In this document: in pieces, positions 8,781 to 17,346 of the stretch
Layout of the letters: each line of letters opens with the position of its first letter
How positions within the stretch are numbered: the stretch's first letter is position 1
NCBI GenBank assembly: GCA_963803755.1
Contig: CAWDNP010000007.1
Coordinates: 372,001 to 436,000 of the forward strand
DNA from: CAVUPF01 sp963803755
GTDB lineage: Bacteria > Actinomycetota > Thermoleophilia > Solirubrobacterales > 70-9
DNA length: 64,000 bases
Reading direction: 5' to 3'
Position numbers and translations under genes: made by a program
The notes under the pieces: generated by a model
What the model was told of the DNA's origin: nothing
The model's database searches: none
The model's input: the letters and a program-made list of their open reading frames with translations, nothing else

Positions 8781-9974
8781 ATGACCGCTTTGCTGCTGAT
8801 CTTCTTACTAGGCGCCGCCGTGCTGGCTGCCGTTCTCGCCGTGCGGGCGTCGCAGCTGGACGCCGAGTTGGGGCGCGCTCGCGGCGAGCGCGACACCGCC
8901 GTGGCCGAACGCGAGGAGGCGGCCTCCAAAGCTGCGGAGCTCCCCGACGTGCAGCAGAGATTGGCCGCGGCCGCGGCGCGGCTGGAGGCGGTTGAAGCCG
9001 AGCGCGACCGCATGCTGGGCAAGGACGGCGAGCGGGCGGAGGAGACCTCCAAGCACGTGACGAAGCTGCGTAGCGACCTCGACTCGATCAAGAAAGACCT
9101 GCCGAAGATCCTCGACCACAGTTCCAAGGCAGCCTCCGGCGCGGAGCGGGTCGAGAGCGGCATGACGAGCTGGATGCGGACGATCGCCAACCCGCAGAGC
9201 CGCGGCGCCTTCGGTGAGCTGGCGGTCGAGAACCAACTGAAGAGCCTGGGCCTTGAGCCGGGCCGCGACTACATGCGCCAGGTGGCAGGCGATGACGGGA
9301 GGCTGCGGCCCGACTTCGTGGTCAGGGCCGGGAACGCGAGCGTCGTGATCGACGCCAAGTTCGCACTGGATGAGGACCTCGCGGGCGTGGGCGAGGCGAT
9401 CGAGGCCGAGGACCCGGAGCGGCTGGTGCCCTACGGGCGAAAGCTGAGGGCGCGGGCCGAAGAGCTGGCCAAGCGCGACTACGCGAAGATCGCCGACCGA
9501 GCGATGGCGATCGTCCTCCTCTACGTGCCGGTAGAGGGCGCCTATGAGGCGCTGCGGGTGCTCCCCAACTTCTCGATCGAGAAGTTCTCACAACGCCATC
9601 GCGTCTACGTGGTGACCCCGTCGCAGCTGGGGCTGGCACTGGGGTTCGTCGCCGAGGTGGCGCACGATGCGCGTCGCAGCGAGGAGACCGAGAGGGTTGC
9701 GGCGACGTTGCTCGACGCCGCCGAGGACATGGCGAACCTGGTCGACCAGCTCGACCAGCACGGAAAGCACCTGCAGACCGCCTTCACGAGCTATGACAAG
9801 CTGGTTGGCATGACCGGGACACGCAGCAATCTCTGGCGGCGGATGTCCTCGGTGTTTGAGTTCGCGCGCCGCAAGCCGACGGTCGAGGGCGAGGTGCGAC
9901 GGCTCAACCCGACCCGCGAGGACGCCGGCGAGATCGCCGAGCGCTGGCGCGAGGCCGCCGCAGAGGACCGATAG
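8781..9974 (+). CDS. rmuC: DNA recombination protein RmuC
   Basis: A 397-residue RmuC-family protein. It has an N-terminal transmembrane helix (about 3-22), a coiled coil rich in Ala, Glu and Arg (about 25-110), then the PD-(D/E)XK-like core with SRGAFGELAVENQL, the DFVV strand and the VVIDAKFAL motif that carries the likely catalytic Asp and Lys. RmuC limits inversion of short inverted repeats and is treated as a nuclease-like protein. The ATG at 8781 follows a purine-rich ribosome binding site. Confidence 0.9.
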   Translation: MTALLLIFLLGAAVLAAVLAVRASQLDAELGRARGERDTAVAEREEAASKAAELPDVQQRLAAAAARLEAVEAERDRMLGKDGERAEETSKHVTKLRSDLDSIKKDLPKILDHSSKAASGAERVESGMTSWMRTIANPQSRGAFGELAVENQLKSLGLEPGRDYMRQVAGDDGRLRPDFVVRAGNASVVIDAKFALDEDLAGVGEAIEAEDPERLVPYGRKLRARAEELAKRDYAKIADRAMAIVLLYVPVEGAYEALRVLPNFSIEKFSQRHRVYVVTPSQLGLALGFVAEVAHDARRSEETERVAATLLDAAEDMANLVDQLDQHGKHLQTAFTSYDKLVGMTGTRSNLWRRMSSVFEFARRKPTVEGEVRRLNPTREDAGEIAERWREAAAEDR

Positions 9975-9987
9975 GCGCGCGGCCGGC

Positions 9988-10473
9988 CTACGGCAGCAGG
10001 ACGTTGTTCTGCGAGGAGGCGCGGTAGGGGCCGACCACGAAGTGGGCGGGACGGGCGGCCGGGATGTCGGCGGCTGTCAGCGTGTAGGTGCCGGTGGGAA
10101 GTTCGGCCTGCAGGGTGCCGGTGCCGTTGGCGACGAGCGGGCCGGAGGTCGAGTCGCGCGGCCCGCGGACTTCGAGGTGGGAGTCGAAGTCGGTCAGGTT
10201 GGCAGCGACGAAGGCGACGGTGAGCGGGGCCCTGGTGCGGATCGGCGGCTGGGGATACCGCTGGTTCTGGGGGATCTGCTGGGTGCGTTCGGGGCCGAGG
10301 CCGATCGCGATCGGTTGGACCGTGACGGCGCTGCGGGTGATCGTGACGCTGACCCGGGTGGGCGGCGAGGGCCGCGGGTCGTTGGCGCGTTCCTGGGCGC
10401 CGCAGCCGGCCGCCGTCAGCGCCAGCACGCCGAGGACGAAGGCCACCGCCGCTCTACCTCTCCCACCACCCAT
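9988..10473 (-). CDS. Putative lipoprotein
   Basis: A 161-residue exported lipoprotein with a basic start, a hydrophobic segment and a lipobox (LTAAGC), giving a predicted mature N-terminal Cys near residue 24. The mature part is beta-rich, with Thr/Val-rich strands and a segment resembling a small immunoglobulin-like or PEGA-type domain (LPTGTYTLTAADIP). I cannot assign a function. It is convergent with rmuC and separated by 11 nt from the downstream end of the YgfZ-like gene on the same strand. Confidence 0.68.
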   Translation of the reverse strand: MGGGRGRAAVAFVLGVLALTAAGCGAQERANDPRPSPPTRVSVTITRSAVTVQPIAIGLGPERTQQIPQNQRYPQPPIRTRAPLTVAFVAANLTDFDSHLEVRGPRDSTSGPLVANGTGTLQAELPTGTYTLTAADIPAARPAHFVVGPYRASSQNNVLLP

Positions 10474-10484
10474 CGCGGCGGAAT

Positions 10485-11438
10485 CTAGCCGAACGGCAAG
10501 TCGATGACGCGCGCCGTAACGCCAGCTTCACCTACGGTCAGCTGATCGCCGAGCTCGGCCTCGCGACGGACGATCGCCAGCGCGATTGGGCCGAGGGTGG
10601 GGGAGACGCAAGCGGCGCCGAGCGTCCCGACCTCCCTCTCGCCGAGTCGCAGGGTGGCTCCCCGCGGCGCCGTCCCGCTGAGGCGCAGGCCCGCAAGCCG
10701 GCGGTTCGGCCTGCCCTTGTAGTGCAGACGGGCGACGGTCTCCTGGCCGATGTAGCAGCCCTTGGTGAAGCTGACGGCGGCCTCGGTGATGCCAGCCTCG
10801 GCCGGCATCGTCTCGGCGCCCATCTCGGCGCCGAAGCGCGGCACGCCGGCCTCGACGCGGAGGATCTCGGCCGCCTCGGCGCTGACCTCGACCGCCCCGG
10901 CACCTAGCAGCGCCTCTCCCAGCCGGTTGGCCTCCGAGGCGGCTGCGATCAGGTCGATGCCGTCGCGCGTCCCGGCCGCGAGGCAGTCCACTCCGGCGAC
11001 GGACGCCCGCTCGCAGGCGTATGCGGGGAGTGGGGGGGTCCCGGCGACCTCGGCGCTGCGCGGTCCGATCAGGGAGAGGATCGCCCGCTCGGCCGCCACG
11101 TCGGCGACCTCGACCTCGCGGCCGATCTTGTACATCTGCAGATGGTGCTTCGCCGCGTCAGCGCCCGCCGGCTCGGTGTCGATCCAAAACCCCTTGGCCG
11201 TCGGTCGCAGCACGCGCATGTCCGCCTGCATGTGGCCCTTGCGGTCAAGCAGCGCCGCGTAGCAGCCCTCGCCCGGTTCGAGCGCCTCGATGTCGTTGGT
11301 GAGCTGGCCCTGGAGGTACTCGGCGGCGTCCGGCCCGGTGACGAGCAGCTTGCCGCGGTCGGAGCGGTCGAGCAGCCCGCACTCCTCGCGCAGCTGCCGG
11401 TATTGCGCGTCCAGCTCAACTGTCGCCGCATCGGTCAT
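10485..11438 (-). CDS. ygfZ: YgfZ/GcvT-domain folate-binding protein
   Basis: A 317-residue protein of the aminomethyltransferase-like fold, starting at the ATG at 11438 (an in-frame ATG at 11477 would add 13 residues). The diagnostic YgfZ motif KGCYIGQE is present near residue 230, next to an ETVARLHYKG segment. YgfZ proteins bind tetrahydrofolate and assist iron-sulfur cluster enzymes such as MiaB; they lack glycine-cleavage activity. The N-terminal GPDAAEYLQGQLTNDI segment also fits the family. Confidence 0.88.
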   Translation of the reverse strand: MTDAATVELDAQYRQLREECGLLDRSDRGKLLVTGPDAAEYLQGQLTNDIEALEPGEGCYAALLDRKGHMQADMRVLRPTAKGFWIDTEPAGADAAKHHLQMYKIGREVEVADVAAERAILSLIGPRSAEVAGTPPLPAYACERASVAGVDCLAAGTRDGIDLIAAASEANRLGEALLGAGAVEVSAEAAEILRVEAGVPRFGAEMGAETMPAEAGITEAAVSFTKGCYIGQETVARLHYKGRPNRRLAGLRLSGTAPRGATLRLGEREVGTLGAACVSPTLGPIALAIVRREAELGDQLTVGEAGVTARVIDLPFG

Positions 11439-11525
11439 CCCCCCGATTCTAGGAGCCTCGTCCCGGCGGTCCGCCATCTTCGGGTGGGCCCAGCCGGAGC
11501 TCGCCCCTTGGCGGTTTGGTCCATA

Positions 11526-11846
11526 TCAGGGCTTTTGCAGCAAGCCGTCGATGAGCTCTGGAAGCTCACGAGCCATGCGAGAGCGCGGGACTACGGTGTC
11601 GATGCCCGCCTTTTTGGCGCGAGCCCTTGTTTCAACATCGACGTGGGAGTAGAAGCCGAGGGAGGGGACTCCGGTGAAGGCAACCGCATCGGCGTCGACC
11701 GTGTCGAGATCGCAGACGATCGCGTCGGCCTTCACCGGATCGGGGAGGGTTGGCTGGACGCAGACCTCGTGGCCTGCCGCCAGCAGGCTCTCCCGCACCC
11801 TACTGGTCAGCATCAGGTCCGAAACGACGGCTAGGACCCGGGCCAC
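11526..11846 (-). CDS. Receiver-like hypothetical protein
   Basis: A 106-residue protein resembling a degenerate response-regulator receiver fold. Alternating strands and helices run from VARVLAVVSD through IVCDLD (the position of the phosphorylated Asp) to a VVPRSRMARELPELI C-terminus. The GTG start at 11846 overlaps the TAG stop of the preceding gene by one base, pointing to translational coupling. I do not recognise a precise family. A longer reading from 11900 would run into the upstream gene and is rejected. Confidence 0.66.
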   Translation of the reverse strand: MARVLAVVSDLMLTSRVRESLLAAGHEVCVQPTLPDPVKADAIVCDLDTVDADAVAFTGVPSLGFYSHVDVETRARAKKAGIDTVVPRSRMARELPELIDGLLQKP

Positions 11847-12208
11847 TAGAGCGCGCGGCGCTGGCGGAACTCCTCGCGCACGCTCTCCGGTCGGCCCCAC
11901 ATCTGCACGACCTCGGCCCGGCCCTCGCGCACCTCACGCAGCGCCATCTCGCCCGTGACGCCTTCGTCATCGAGCCTCGCGAGCACCCCCTTCACCGTCG
12001 CCGCGGCCGCAGCATGCCCGAAGCTGTGGGCGACGATAAGTCTCCAGTGCCAGTCGGACTTCGAGTAGGGCTGAGCGTTGACCTGGCTCAACGCCACAGC
12101 GGCGTCGATGTATCGCCCCTCATCATCGATCCGAAGGTCAAGCTCCAGATCCGTCCAGTCGGGCGGCATCGAACCGAGTATCCGCTGAAAGTCCTCGGCC
12201 AGGCTCAT
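11846..12208 (-). CDS. Conserved hypothetical protein
   Basis: A 120-residue soluble protein starting at the ATG at 12208; longer readings lack support and would run across the promoter of the divergent binding-protein gene. It contains a compact region with WTDLELDLRI and SDWHWRLIVAHSFGH, followed by an Arg/Glu-rich C-terminus. No family is recognised. Its stop codon overlaps the GTG of the receiver-like gene, so the two products are probably made together and may interact. Confidence 0.66.
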   Translation of the reverse strand: MSLAEDFQRILGSMPPDWTDLELDLRIDDEGRYIDAAVALSQVNAQPYSKSDWHWRLIVAHSFGHAAAAATVKGVLARLDDEGVTGEMALREVREGRAEVVQMWGRPESVREEFRQRRAL

Positions 12209-12242
12209 CAGCGCAAGCCTAGCTGCATATGCTGGCAGCCAC

Positions 12243-13205
12243 ATGAGAGGAGTCGCCGCGCTGCTGGCGGCCGCCCTCCTGCTTGCCGGGGCATCAGGCT
12301 GCGGGGGAGGCGGCGCTGAACCGGGCGCGCCGCAGGGCGCGACGCTCGTGCTCGACTTCACCCCCAACGCCGTGCACACCGGCATCTACGCGGCGAAGCG
12401 CCAGGGCTTCTACCGCGACGCCGGCATCGATCTCACCGTCCACCAGCCGGGCGAATCGACCGACGCGCCGAAGCTCTTGGAGGCGGGCCGCACCGACTTC
12501 GCGATCCTCGACATCCACGACCTGGGGATCGCCCGGGAGCGCGGCTTTGACCTGGTCGGCTTGATGGCGATCGTGCAGCGGCCGCTCGCCGCCGTGATCG
12601 CCCGCGGCGATGGCCCGGTGCGTCGACCGCGCGACCTTCAGGGCCACACGGTGGGCGTCACCGGCCTGCCCTCCGACGAAGCCGTGGTCGACTCCGAGGT
12701 GAGCGCCGACGGCGGGGACCCGGCGAAGGTAAAGCGGGTGGCGATCGGCTTTGACGCGGTCTCCGCTCTGGCGGCCGGCAAGGTCGAAGCGGCGACCGGG
12801 TTCTGGAACGCGGAGGGCGTCGCCCTGCGACGCAAGGGGGTACCGATTCGCATCTTCCGGGTCGACCGCTACGGCGCCCCGCCCTACCCGGAGCTGATCC
12901 TCACCACCTCCCGCCGCACCCTGGAGCGGGACCCGAAGCTGGTCGAAGCGATGGTCACCGCAACGACCCGCGGCTATGACTTCACGGTGCGCCACCCGTC
13001 CCGTGCCCTCGGTGACCTCCTCGCCGAAGTCCCGAGCCTCGAAAGAGCCGACCAGCGCGCCCAGCTGAACACCCTCCTCCCGATCTTGGGCCCCGAGCCC
13101 TTCAACTACCCGGTTCTCCACCGCTGGGCCCGCTGGGACGTCGCGCACGGCATCCTTAAGAGCGAACCGGCGGTCAGAAGCCTTTTCCATGCGCCAGGTG
13201 GGTAG
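12243..13205 (+). CDS. ABC transporter substrate-binding lipoprotein, NMT1/THI5-like
   Basis: A 320-residue periplasmic-type binding protein with a lipoprotein signal (lipobox LAGASGC, Cys near residue 20). The mature chain matches the NMT1/THI5/SsuA group: LVLDFTPNAVHTGIYAAKRQGFY at the start, then a DFAILDIHD segment and a VGVTGLPSDEA segment. Related proteins bind pyrimidine thiamine precursors, sulfonates or nitrate. The opening strand most resembles thiamine-precursor binding proteins, but ligand assignment is not safe. No permease or ATPase partner is adjacent. A TATGCT hexamer 9 nt before the ATG fits a short or absent leader. Confidence 0.83.
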   Translation: MRGVAALLAAALLLAGASGCGGGGAEPGAPQGATLVLDFTPNAVHTGIYAAKRQGFYRDAGIDLTVHQPGESTDAPKLLEAGRTDFAILDIHDLGIARERGFDLVGLMAIVQRPLAAVIARGDGPVRRPRDLQGHTVGVTGLPSDEAVVDSEVSADGGDPAKVKRVAIGFDAVSALAAGKVEAATGFWNAEGVALRRKGVPIRIFRVDRYGAPPYPELILTTSRRTLERDPKLVEAMVTATTRGYDFTVRHPSRALGDLLAEVPSLERADQRAQLNTLLPILGPEPFNYPVLHRWARWDVAHGILKSEPAVRSLFHAPGG

Positions 13206-13246
13206 ACTGCCGCCGCAACCCGATCCGAGGATCTAGGAGGAGAGAA

Positions 13247-14005
13247 GTGCAGGAACGAGGACTCGCGGCATACCTGGTTGAGTTGATCGGCACTTTCTTG
13301 CTGGTCTTCTTCATCACATCGGTCGTCGTGCTGTTCGTCGCCACCGGGAGTCAGGCGCAGTTCGGCTCTGACTTCGCGGTCGTCGGACTGGCCCAGGGCT
13401 TCACCCTGTTCGCCGTCATCATCATGTTCGGTGTAGTGAGTGGCGGGCACTTCAATCCAGCCGTCACGCTCGCCGTCGCGGTGCTCAAGCGGATCAGCCC
13501 GATCGACGCGGTCATCTACATCCTTGCCCAGCTTTCGGGCGCCGTGCTCGGCGCGCTGCTGACCAAGGGGCTGTTGCTCGACGAGGGCCGCGCGACCCAT
13601 TACGGAGCCCCCCAGGTCAGCGCGCTTCTGAACGGCAACTTCGCCGGGGCGGTGGTCGAGGCAGTCGGCACCTTCTGTCTCGTGCTGGTCATCCTCGTCG
13701 TCTTCCTCTCCAAAAAAGGCGCCAAAGAATGGGGGGCGCTGGCGGTCGGCACGACCTTGGCCTTCCTGGTCATGGTCGGGGGCCCGATGGAGGGCGCCTC
13801 CTTCAACCCCGCCCGCTGGTTCGGCCCGGCACTGGTCGGCAACTCGTGGGGCGGCGTCTGGCCCTACCTGGTTGGGCCGATCGTCGGCTCGCTGCTGGCC
13901 GTCGCCGTGTTCCAGTTCCTGATCGAGGGGGGCCGGTTGACGATGTCGGCGTCACCTGCGAAAAAAGCCGACCCGCCTTCGCCGAAACCCGAGCCCGACG
14001 CCTGA
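13247..14005 (+). CDS. MIP-family aquaporin / glycerol facilitator
   Basis: A 252-residue channel with six predicted transmembrane helices and both family signatures, GGHFNPAVTLA (about residue 66-76) and GASFNPARWFGP (about 184-195). It should pass water or small neutral solutes such as glycerol. The second NPA motif is followed by Arg, as usual. The GTG start at 13247 is chosen because an AGGAGGAG ribosome binding site lies immediately upstream. The C-terminal tail is short, basic and proline-rich. An 11-bp GC hairpin follows. Confidence 0.93.
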   Translation: MQERGLAAYLVELIGTFLLVFFITSVVVLFVATGSQAQFGSDFAVVGLAQGFTLFAVIIMFGVVSGGHFNPAVTLAVAVLKRISPIDAVIYILAQLSGAVLGALLTKGLLLDEGRATHYGAPQVSALLNGNFAGAVVEAVGTFCLVLVILVVFLSKKGAKEWGALAVGTTLAFLVMVGGPMEGASFNPARWFGPALVGNSWGGVWPYLVGPIVGSLLAVAVFQFLIEGGRLTMSASPAKKADPPSPKPEPDA

Positions 14006-14020
14006 GGCGAGCCCGGTGAG

Positions 14021-14045
14021 CCGCCGCGCCGACCCGGCGCGGCGG
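14021..14045 (+). terminator. GC-rich hairpin after the aquaporin gene
   Basis: A perfect 11-bp stem (CCGCCGCGCCG pairing with CGGCGCGGCGG) around a 3-nt loop, 16 nt after the aquaporin stop and just before cofG. There is no long T-tract, which is common for actinobacterial terminators. Confidence 0.65.
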
Positions 14046-14055
14046 TTGCAGTAGC

Positions 14056-15327
14056 TTGAGCGACGTGCGTCGGGTCACCTTCTCGCGGAACTACACGCTC
14101 TCCCTCTCGCGCACCTGCCAGTGCTATTGCAAGTACTGCGCGTTTGCGACGCACCGGGCGCACATCTACTCCCCTGAGGAGGTGAAGGGGCGCCTTAAGG
14201 AGGCGGAGCGGCGCAACGCCAAGGAGCTCCTGATCCTCACCGGCGAGCGGCCGGAGGTCAACCCGGAGGTCGCCGCCCGACTCACCGAGTGGGGGCACGA
14301 TGACTTCACCTCCTACGTCGTTTGGGCCTGCGAGCGGGCGCTGGAGAGCGGCATCCTGCCGCACACCAACATCGGGGTCCTCGACCACGGCGATCTTGCC
14401 CGGCTGCGCGAGGTCACCGCCTCCCAGGGGCTGATGCTGGAGTCGGTCTCAGAGCGCCTGATGGAGACGGTCCATGCCGGCTCGCCGACCAAGCATCCCA
14501 CCGAGCGGCTGGCCACGATCGAGGCCGCGGGCGAGCTGAGGATCCCGTTCACGAGCGGGATCTTGGTCGGGATCGGAGAGACGGAGGACGAGCGGGTAGC
14601 ATCGCTTGAGGCGCTGGCGAAGCTGCACGAGCGCTACGGCCATCTGCAGGAGGTGATCCTCCAGAACTTCGTTCCGCATCCGCGCTATTACGGGCGGGAG
14701 GTTGCCGAGATTGCGGATCAGGCAGCCCTGACCAGATGGGGGAGGGCCGGGCCCTTCGTGCCCGACGGTGTCGGCCCAGAGGAAGACGGCTCGCTGCCAA
14801 TGCCGGAGTGGGCTACGCCTGTCTCCATCGACGACATCAAGCGGTTGATCGGGGAGTGCAGGCGACTAATGCCCGACGTGGGGATTCAGATTCCTCCGAA
14901 CCTGTCGGACTGGTGGGTTGAGCTAGTGCAAGCGGGGGCGACGGATCTAGGCGGGCTATCTGCCAATGGGGACCACATCTCTCCCGAGCACGCGTTTCCC
15001 AGTCCGCATCAGGTACGCAAGGAGTTGGCTCCGAAGGGTCATGCGCTGACGGAGCGGCTGTGCGTCTATCCGCAGTACATGGACCCCGAGTGGATGGAGC
15101 AGGGAGTTCTCGATGTGATCAAGCTGAAGTACTGGAGCTTCATTCCGCGGCGGGGGTCGGGGCGAAGGCGGGAGGAGTCTCTGGAGGCTGGGCTGGCTGA
15201 GCGGGCGATCGCCAAAGGTCGCGGAGGGGAGGAGCTGACCGAGGATGAGCTGACCGCTCTGTTCTCAGAGACGCGACCCGAGGACGATCGAAGAGATGCG
15301 GGTCGCCGCCGATGGCCTGAGGGCTGA
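14056..15327 (+). CDS. cofG: FO synthase subunit CofG
   Basis: A radical SAM enzyme that, with CofH, makes 7,8-didemethyl-8-hydroxy-5-deazariboflavin (FO), the chromophore of coenzyme F420. The CxxxCxxC iron-sulfur motif is CQCYCKYC near residue 20-27, followed by typical CofG blocks such as LTGERPE and ESVSERLM. The start is TTG at 14056. The C-terminal ELTEDELTALFSETRPE is the linker normally found inside fused FbiC proteins, and the gene runs 32 bp into cofH in another frame. So this may be an FbiC gene split by a one-base shift near 15283. Codon choice between about 14830 and 15290 looks less GC-biased than its neighbours. Confidence 0.92.
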   Translation: MSDVRRVTFSRNYTLSLSRTCQCYCKYCAFATHRAHIYSPEEVKGRLKEAERRNAKELLILTGERPEVNPEVAARLTEWGHDDFTSYVVWACERALESGILPHTNIGVLDHGDLARLREVTASQGLMLESVSERLMETVHAGSPTKHPTERLATIEAAGELRIPFTSGILVGIGETEDERVASLEALAKLHERYGHLQEVILQNFVPHPRYYGREVAEIADQAALTRWGRAGPFVPDGVGPEEDGSLPMPEWATPVSIDDIKRLIGECRRLMPDVGIQIPPNLSDWWVELVQAGATDLGGLSANGDHISPEHAFPSPHQVRKELAPKGHALTERLCVYPQYMDPEWMEQGVLDVIKLKYWSFIPRRGSGRRREESLEAGLAERAIAKGRGGEELTEDELTALFSETRPEDDRRDAGRRRWPEG

Positions 15328-16495
15328 ACTGGCGGGAGATCGGGCGACGTTCGTGGTCAACCGGAACATCAACTTCACCAACATCTGCGTGGTCGGCTGC
15401 GCGTTCTGCGGGTTTGGGCAGGGCCGGCGCTCGCCGGATGCCTACGAGGTCTCCGAGGAGGACTTTGCTGAGCGGGTCAAGGACGCCGTGGACTTTGGCG
15501 CCACCGAGATCTGCATGCAGGGGGGGATCCATCCGGACCTGACGCTTGAGGAGTACGGGAAATGGTTGCGGTTGGCGAAGGAGGTGGCGCCCCAGCTTCA
15601 CCTGCACGCCTACTCGCCGATGGAGGTCCACTTCATGTGCGAGCGCTCGGAGAAGGGCCCCGACGAGGTGTTCGAGTACCTGATCGAGTGCGGGCTGGGG
15701 TCGACGCCGGGGACGGCGGCCGAGGTGCTCGACGACGGGGTGCGGCAGCGGATCTCGCCGAACAAGCTGCCGGTCGAGCGCTGGGTGGAGATCGTCGAGG
15801 CCTCCCACCGGGCCGGCCTGCGCTCGACCTCGACCGTGATGTTCGGGCACATCGAGGAGCCGCGCGAGCTGGCCCGCCACATGCGGGTGATCCGCTCCCT
15901 TCAGGAACGGACCGGCGGCATCACCGAGTTCGTGCCGCTCAGCTTCATCCCTTTCAACACGATGCTAGGCCGCACCCACGGGATCGAGGAGATCTCGGCC
16001 GGCGAGAACCTCAAGCACACCGCTGCCTTCCGGCTGGCGCTGGGCAGGACGATCCCCAACCTGCAGGCGAGCTGGGTGAAGATGGGGCTGGGGGCGGCGA
16101 CCGAGGCGCTGCGCTGGGGGGTCAACGACCTCGGCGGCACGCTGATGGAGGAGAACATCTCGCGAATGGCCGGATCCCAGCACGGCGTCCGGCTTGAGCC
16201 CGAGCAACTGATCGACGCGGCGCGGGCAGGCGGCCGCGTCCCCGTCCAGCGCACGACCCTCTATGAGATCGTCGAACGTACTGAGGTTGTCCCTGGGCGT
16301 GACGTGCCCGAGGAACACGTCCTGCCAGCATTGGCCATCATGGGCCGATGCGCGCGATGGTCTTGGAGCGGCAGCGTCAGGCGCTGCGCCCGGCCGAGCT
16401 GCCCGAGCCGGCTCCCGGCCCCGGCCAGGTGCTGCTCTCGGTCGCTGCCTGCGGTGTCTGTCGCACCGACCTGCACATCCTCGACGGCGAGTTGA
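15296..16495 (+). CDS. cofH: FO synthase subunit CofH
   Basis: A radical SAM enzyme joining 5-amino-6-ribitylaminouracil to the hydroxybenzyl group of tyrosine. The CxxxCxxC motif is CVVGCAFC, preceded by VVNRNINFTN as in CofH and the second half of FbiC. Other family blocks are CMQGGIHPDL and SFIPFNTMLG. Homology extends upstream of the ATG at 15296 only in the form TIEEMRVAADGL, which would join to the end of CofG. The reading frame continues about 148 bp into the zinc dehydrogenase gene. The last 45 or so residues are Arg/Ser/Cys-rich and unlike CofH, so the natural end may be shorter. Confidence 0.9.
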   Translation: MRVAADGLRAELAGDRATFVVNRNINFTNICVVGCAFCGFGQGRRSPDAYEVSEEDFAERVKDAVDFGATEICMQGGIHPDLTLEEYGKWLRLAKEVAPQLHLHAYSPMEVHFMCERSEKGPDEVFEYLIECGLGSTPGTAAEVLDDGVRQRISPNKLPVERWVEIVEASHRAGLRSTSTVMFGHIEEPRELARHMRVIRSLQERTGGITEFVPLSFIPFNTMLGRTHGIEEISAGENLKHTAAFRLALGRTIPNLQASWVKMGLGAATEALRWGVNDLGGTLMEENISRMAGSQHGVRLEPEQLIDAARAGGRVPVQRTTLYEIVERTEVVPGRDVPEEHVLPALAIMGRCARWSWSGSVRRCARPSCPSRLPAPARCCSRSLPAVSVAPTCTSSTAS

Positions 16496-17346
16496 CCGCG
16501 CCGAAGCTGCCGCTCGTCCCGGGGCACCAGATCGTCGGCACGGTGGCCGGGGCGGGGGAGGGGGCGGATCGGTTTGCGCTCGGGGACCGGGTCGGCGTGC
16601 CCTGGCTCGGCTGGACCTGCGGCGAGTGCCGCTACTGCACGAGCGGGCGCGAGAACCTCTGTGACCGCGCTCGCTTCACCGGCTATGACTTAGACGGCGG
16701 CTACGCCGAGCTCGCGGTCGCTGATGAGCGCTTCTGCTTCCCGATCCCCGAGGGATACACCGACGCGCAGGCGGCGCCGCTGCTCTGTGCGGGGCTGATC
16801 GGCTACCGGGCGCTGCGGCTGGTCGGCGAGGCCGAGCGGATCGGGTTCTACGGCTTCGGCTCCGCCGCCCACATCCTTTGCCAGGTCGCCGTGCACCAGG
16901 GGCGGCGCGTCTTTGCCTTCACCCGCGAGGGCGATGCTGAGACGCAGGCGTTCGCGCGTCGGCTGGGTGCCGAGTGGGCCGGCTTCTCCGAGGAACCGGC
17001 GCCGGAGGAGATCGACGGGGCGATCGTCTTCGCCCCGGCTGGCGCGCTGATGCCGGCGGCGCTGCGCGCAAGCGCCAAGGGGGCGCGGATCATCAGCGCC
17101 GGCATCCACATGAGCGACATCCCCGCCTTCCCCTACGAGATCCTATGGGGCGAGCGGGTGCTCGGCTCGGTCGCCAACCTGACCCGCCGCGACGGTGAGG
17201 AGTTCATGGCGCTGGCGCCGCGGGTGCCGGTGCGGACCGAGATCGAGGTCTACCCGCTGAGTGAGGCGGATCGGGCGCTGGAGGACATTCGCTCCGGTCA
17301 TTTACGGGGGTCGGCGGTGTTGGACATAGCCGGCTCGGCGATTTAG
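16348..17346 (+). CDS. Zinc-dependent alcohol dehydrogenase
   Basis: A 332-residue medium-chain dehydrogenase. Catalytic zinc ligands are Cys in CGVCRTD (near 36), the His in VPGHQIVG (near 60) and a later Cys. The structural zinc cluster CGECRYCTSGRENLC spans about 92-106. The nucleotide-binding glycines are in GFYGFGSAAH. It most resembles the AdhA/AdhP group of NAD(P)-dependent alcohol dehydrogenases. Its start overlaps the cofH reading frame by 148 bp. The early Cys and His are needed for the fold, so this overlap cannot simply be trimmed from this gene. It lies inside the F420 cluster, but no F420-binding feature is visible. Confidence 0.88.
   Translation: MRAMVLERQRQALRPAELPEPAPGPGQVLLSVAACGVCRTDLHILDGELTAPKLPLVPGHQIVGTVAGAGEGADRFALGDRVGVPWLGWTCGECRYCTSGRENLCDRARFTGYDLDGGYAELAVADERFCFPIPEGYTDAQAAPLLCAGLIGYRALRLVGEAERIGFYGFGSAAHILCQVAVHQGRRVFAFTREGDAETQAFARRLGAEWAGFSEEPAPEEIDGAIVFAPAGALMPAALRASAKGARIISAGIHMSDIPAFPYEILWGERVLGSVANLTRRDGEEFMALAPRVPVRTEIEVYPLSEADRALEDIRSGHLRGSAVLDIAGSAI

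Noticed and set aside
14222..14760. Open frames antisense to cofG and other core genes
   Set aside because: High-GC codon bias creates long shadow frames; they have no family resemblance and are fully explained by the gene on the other strand.
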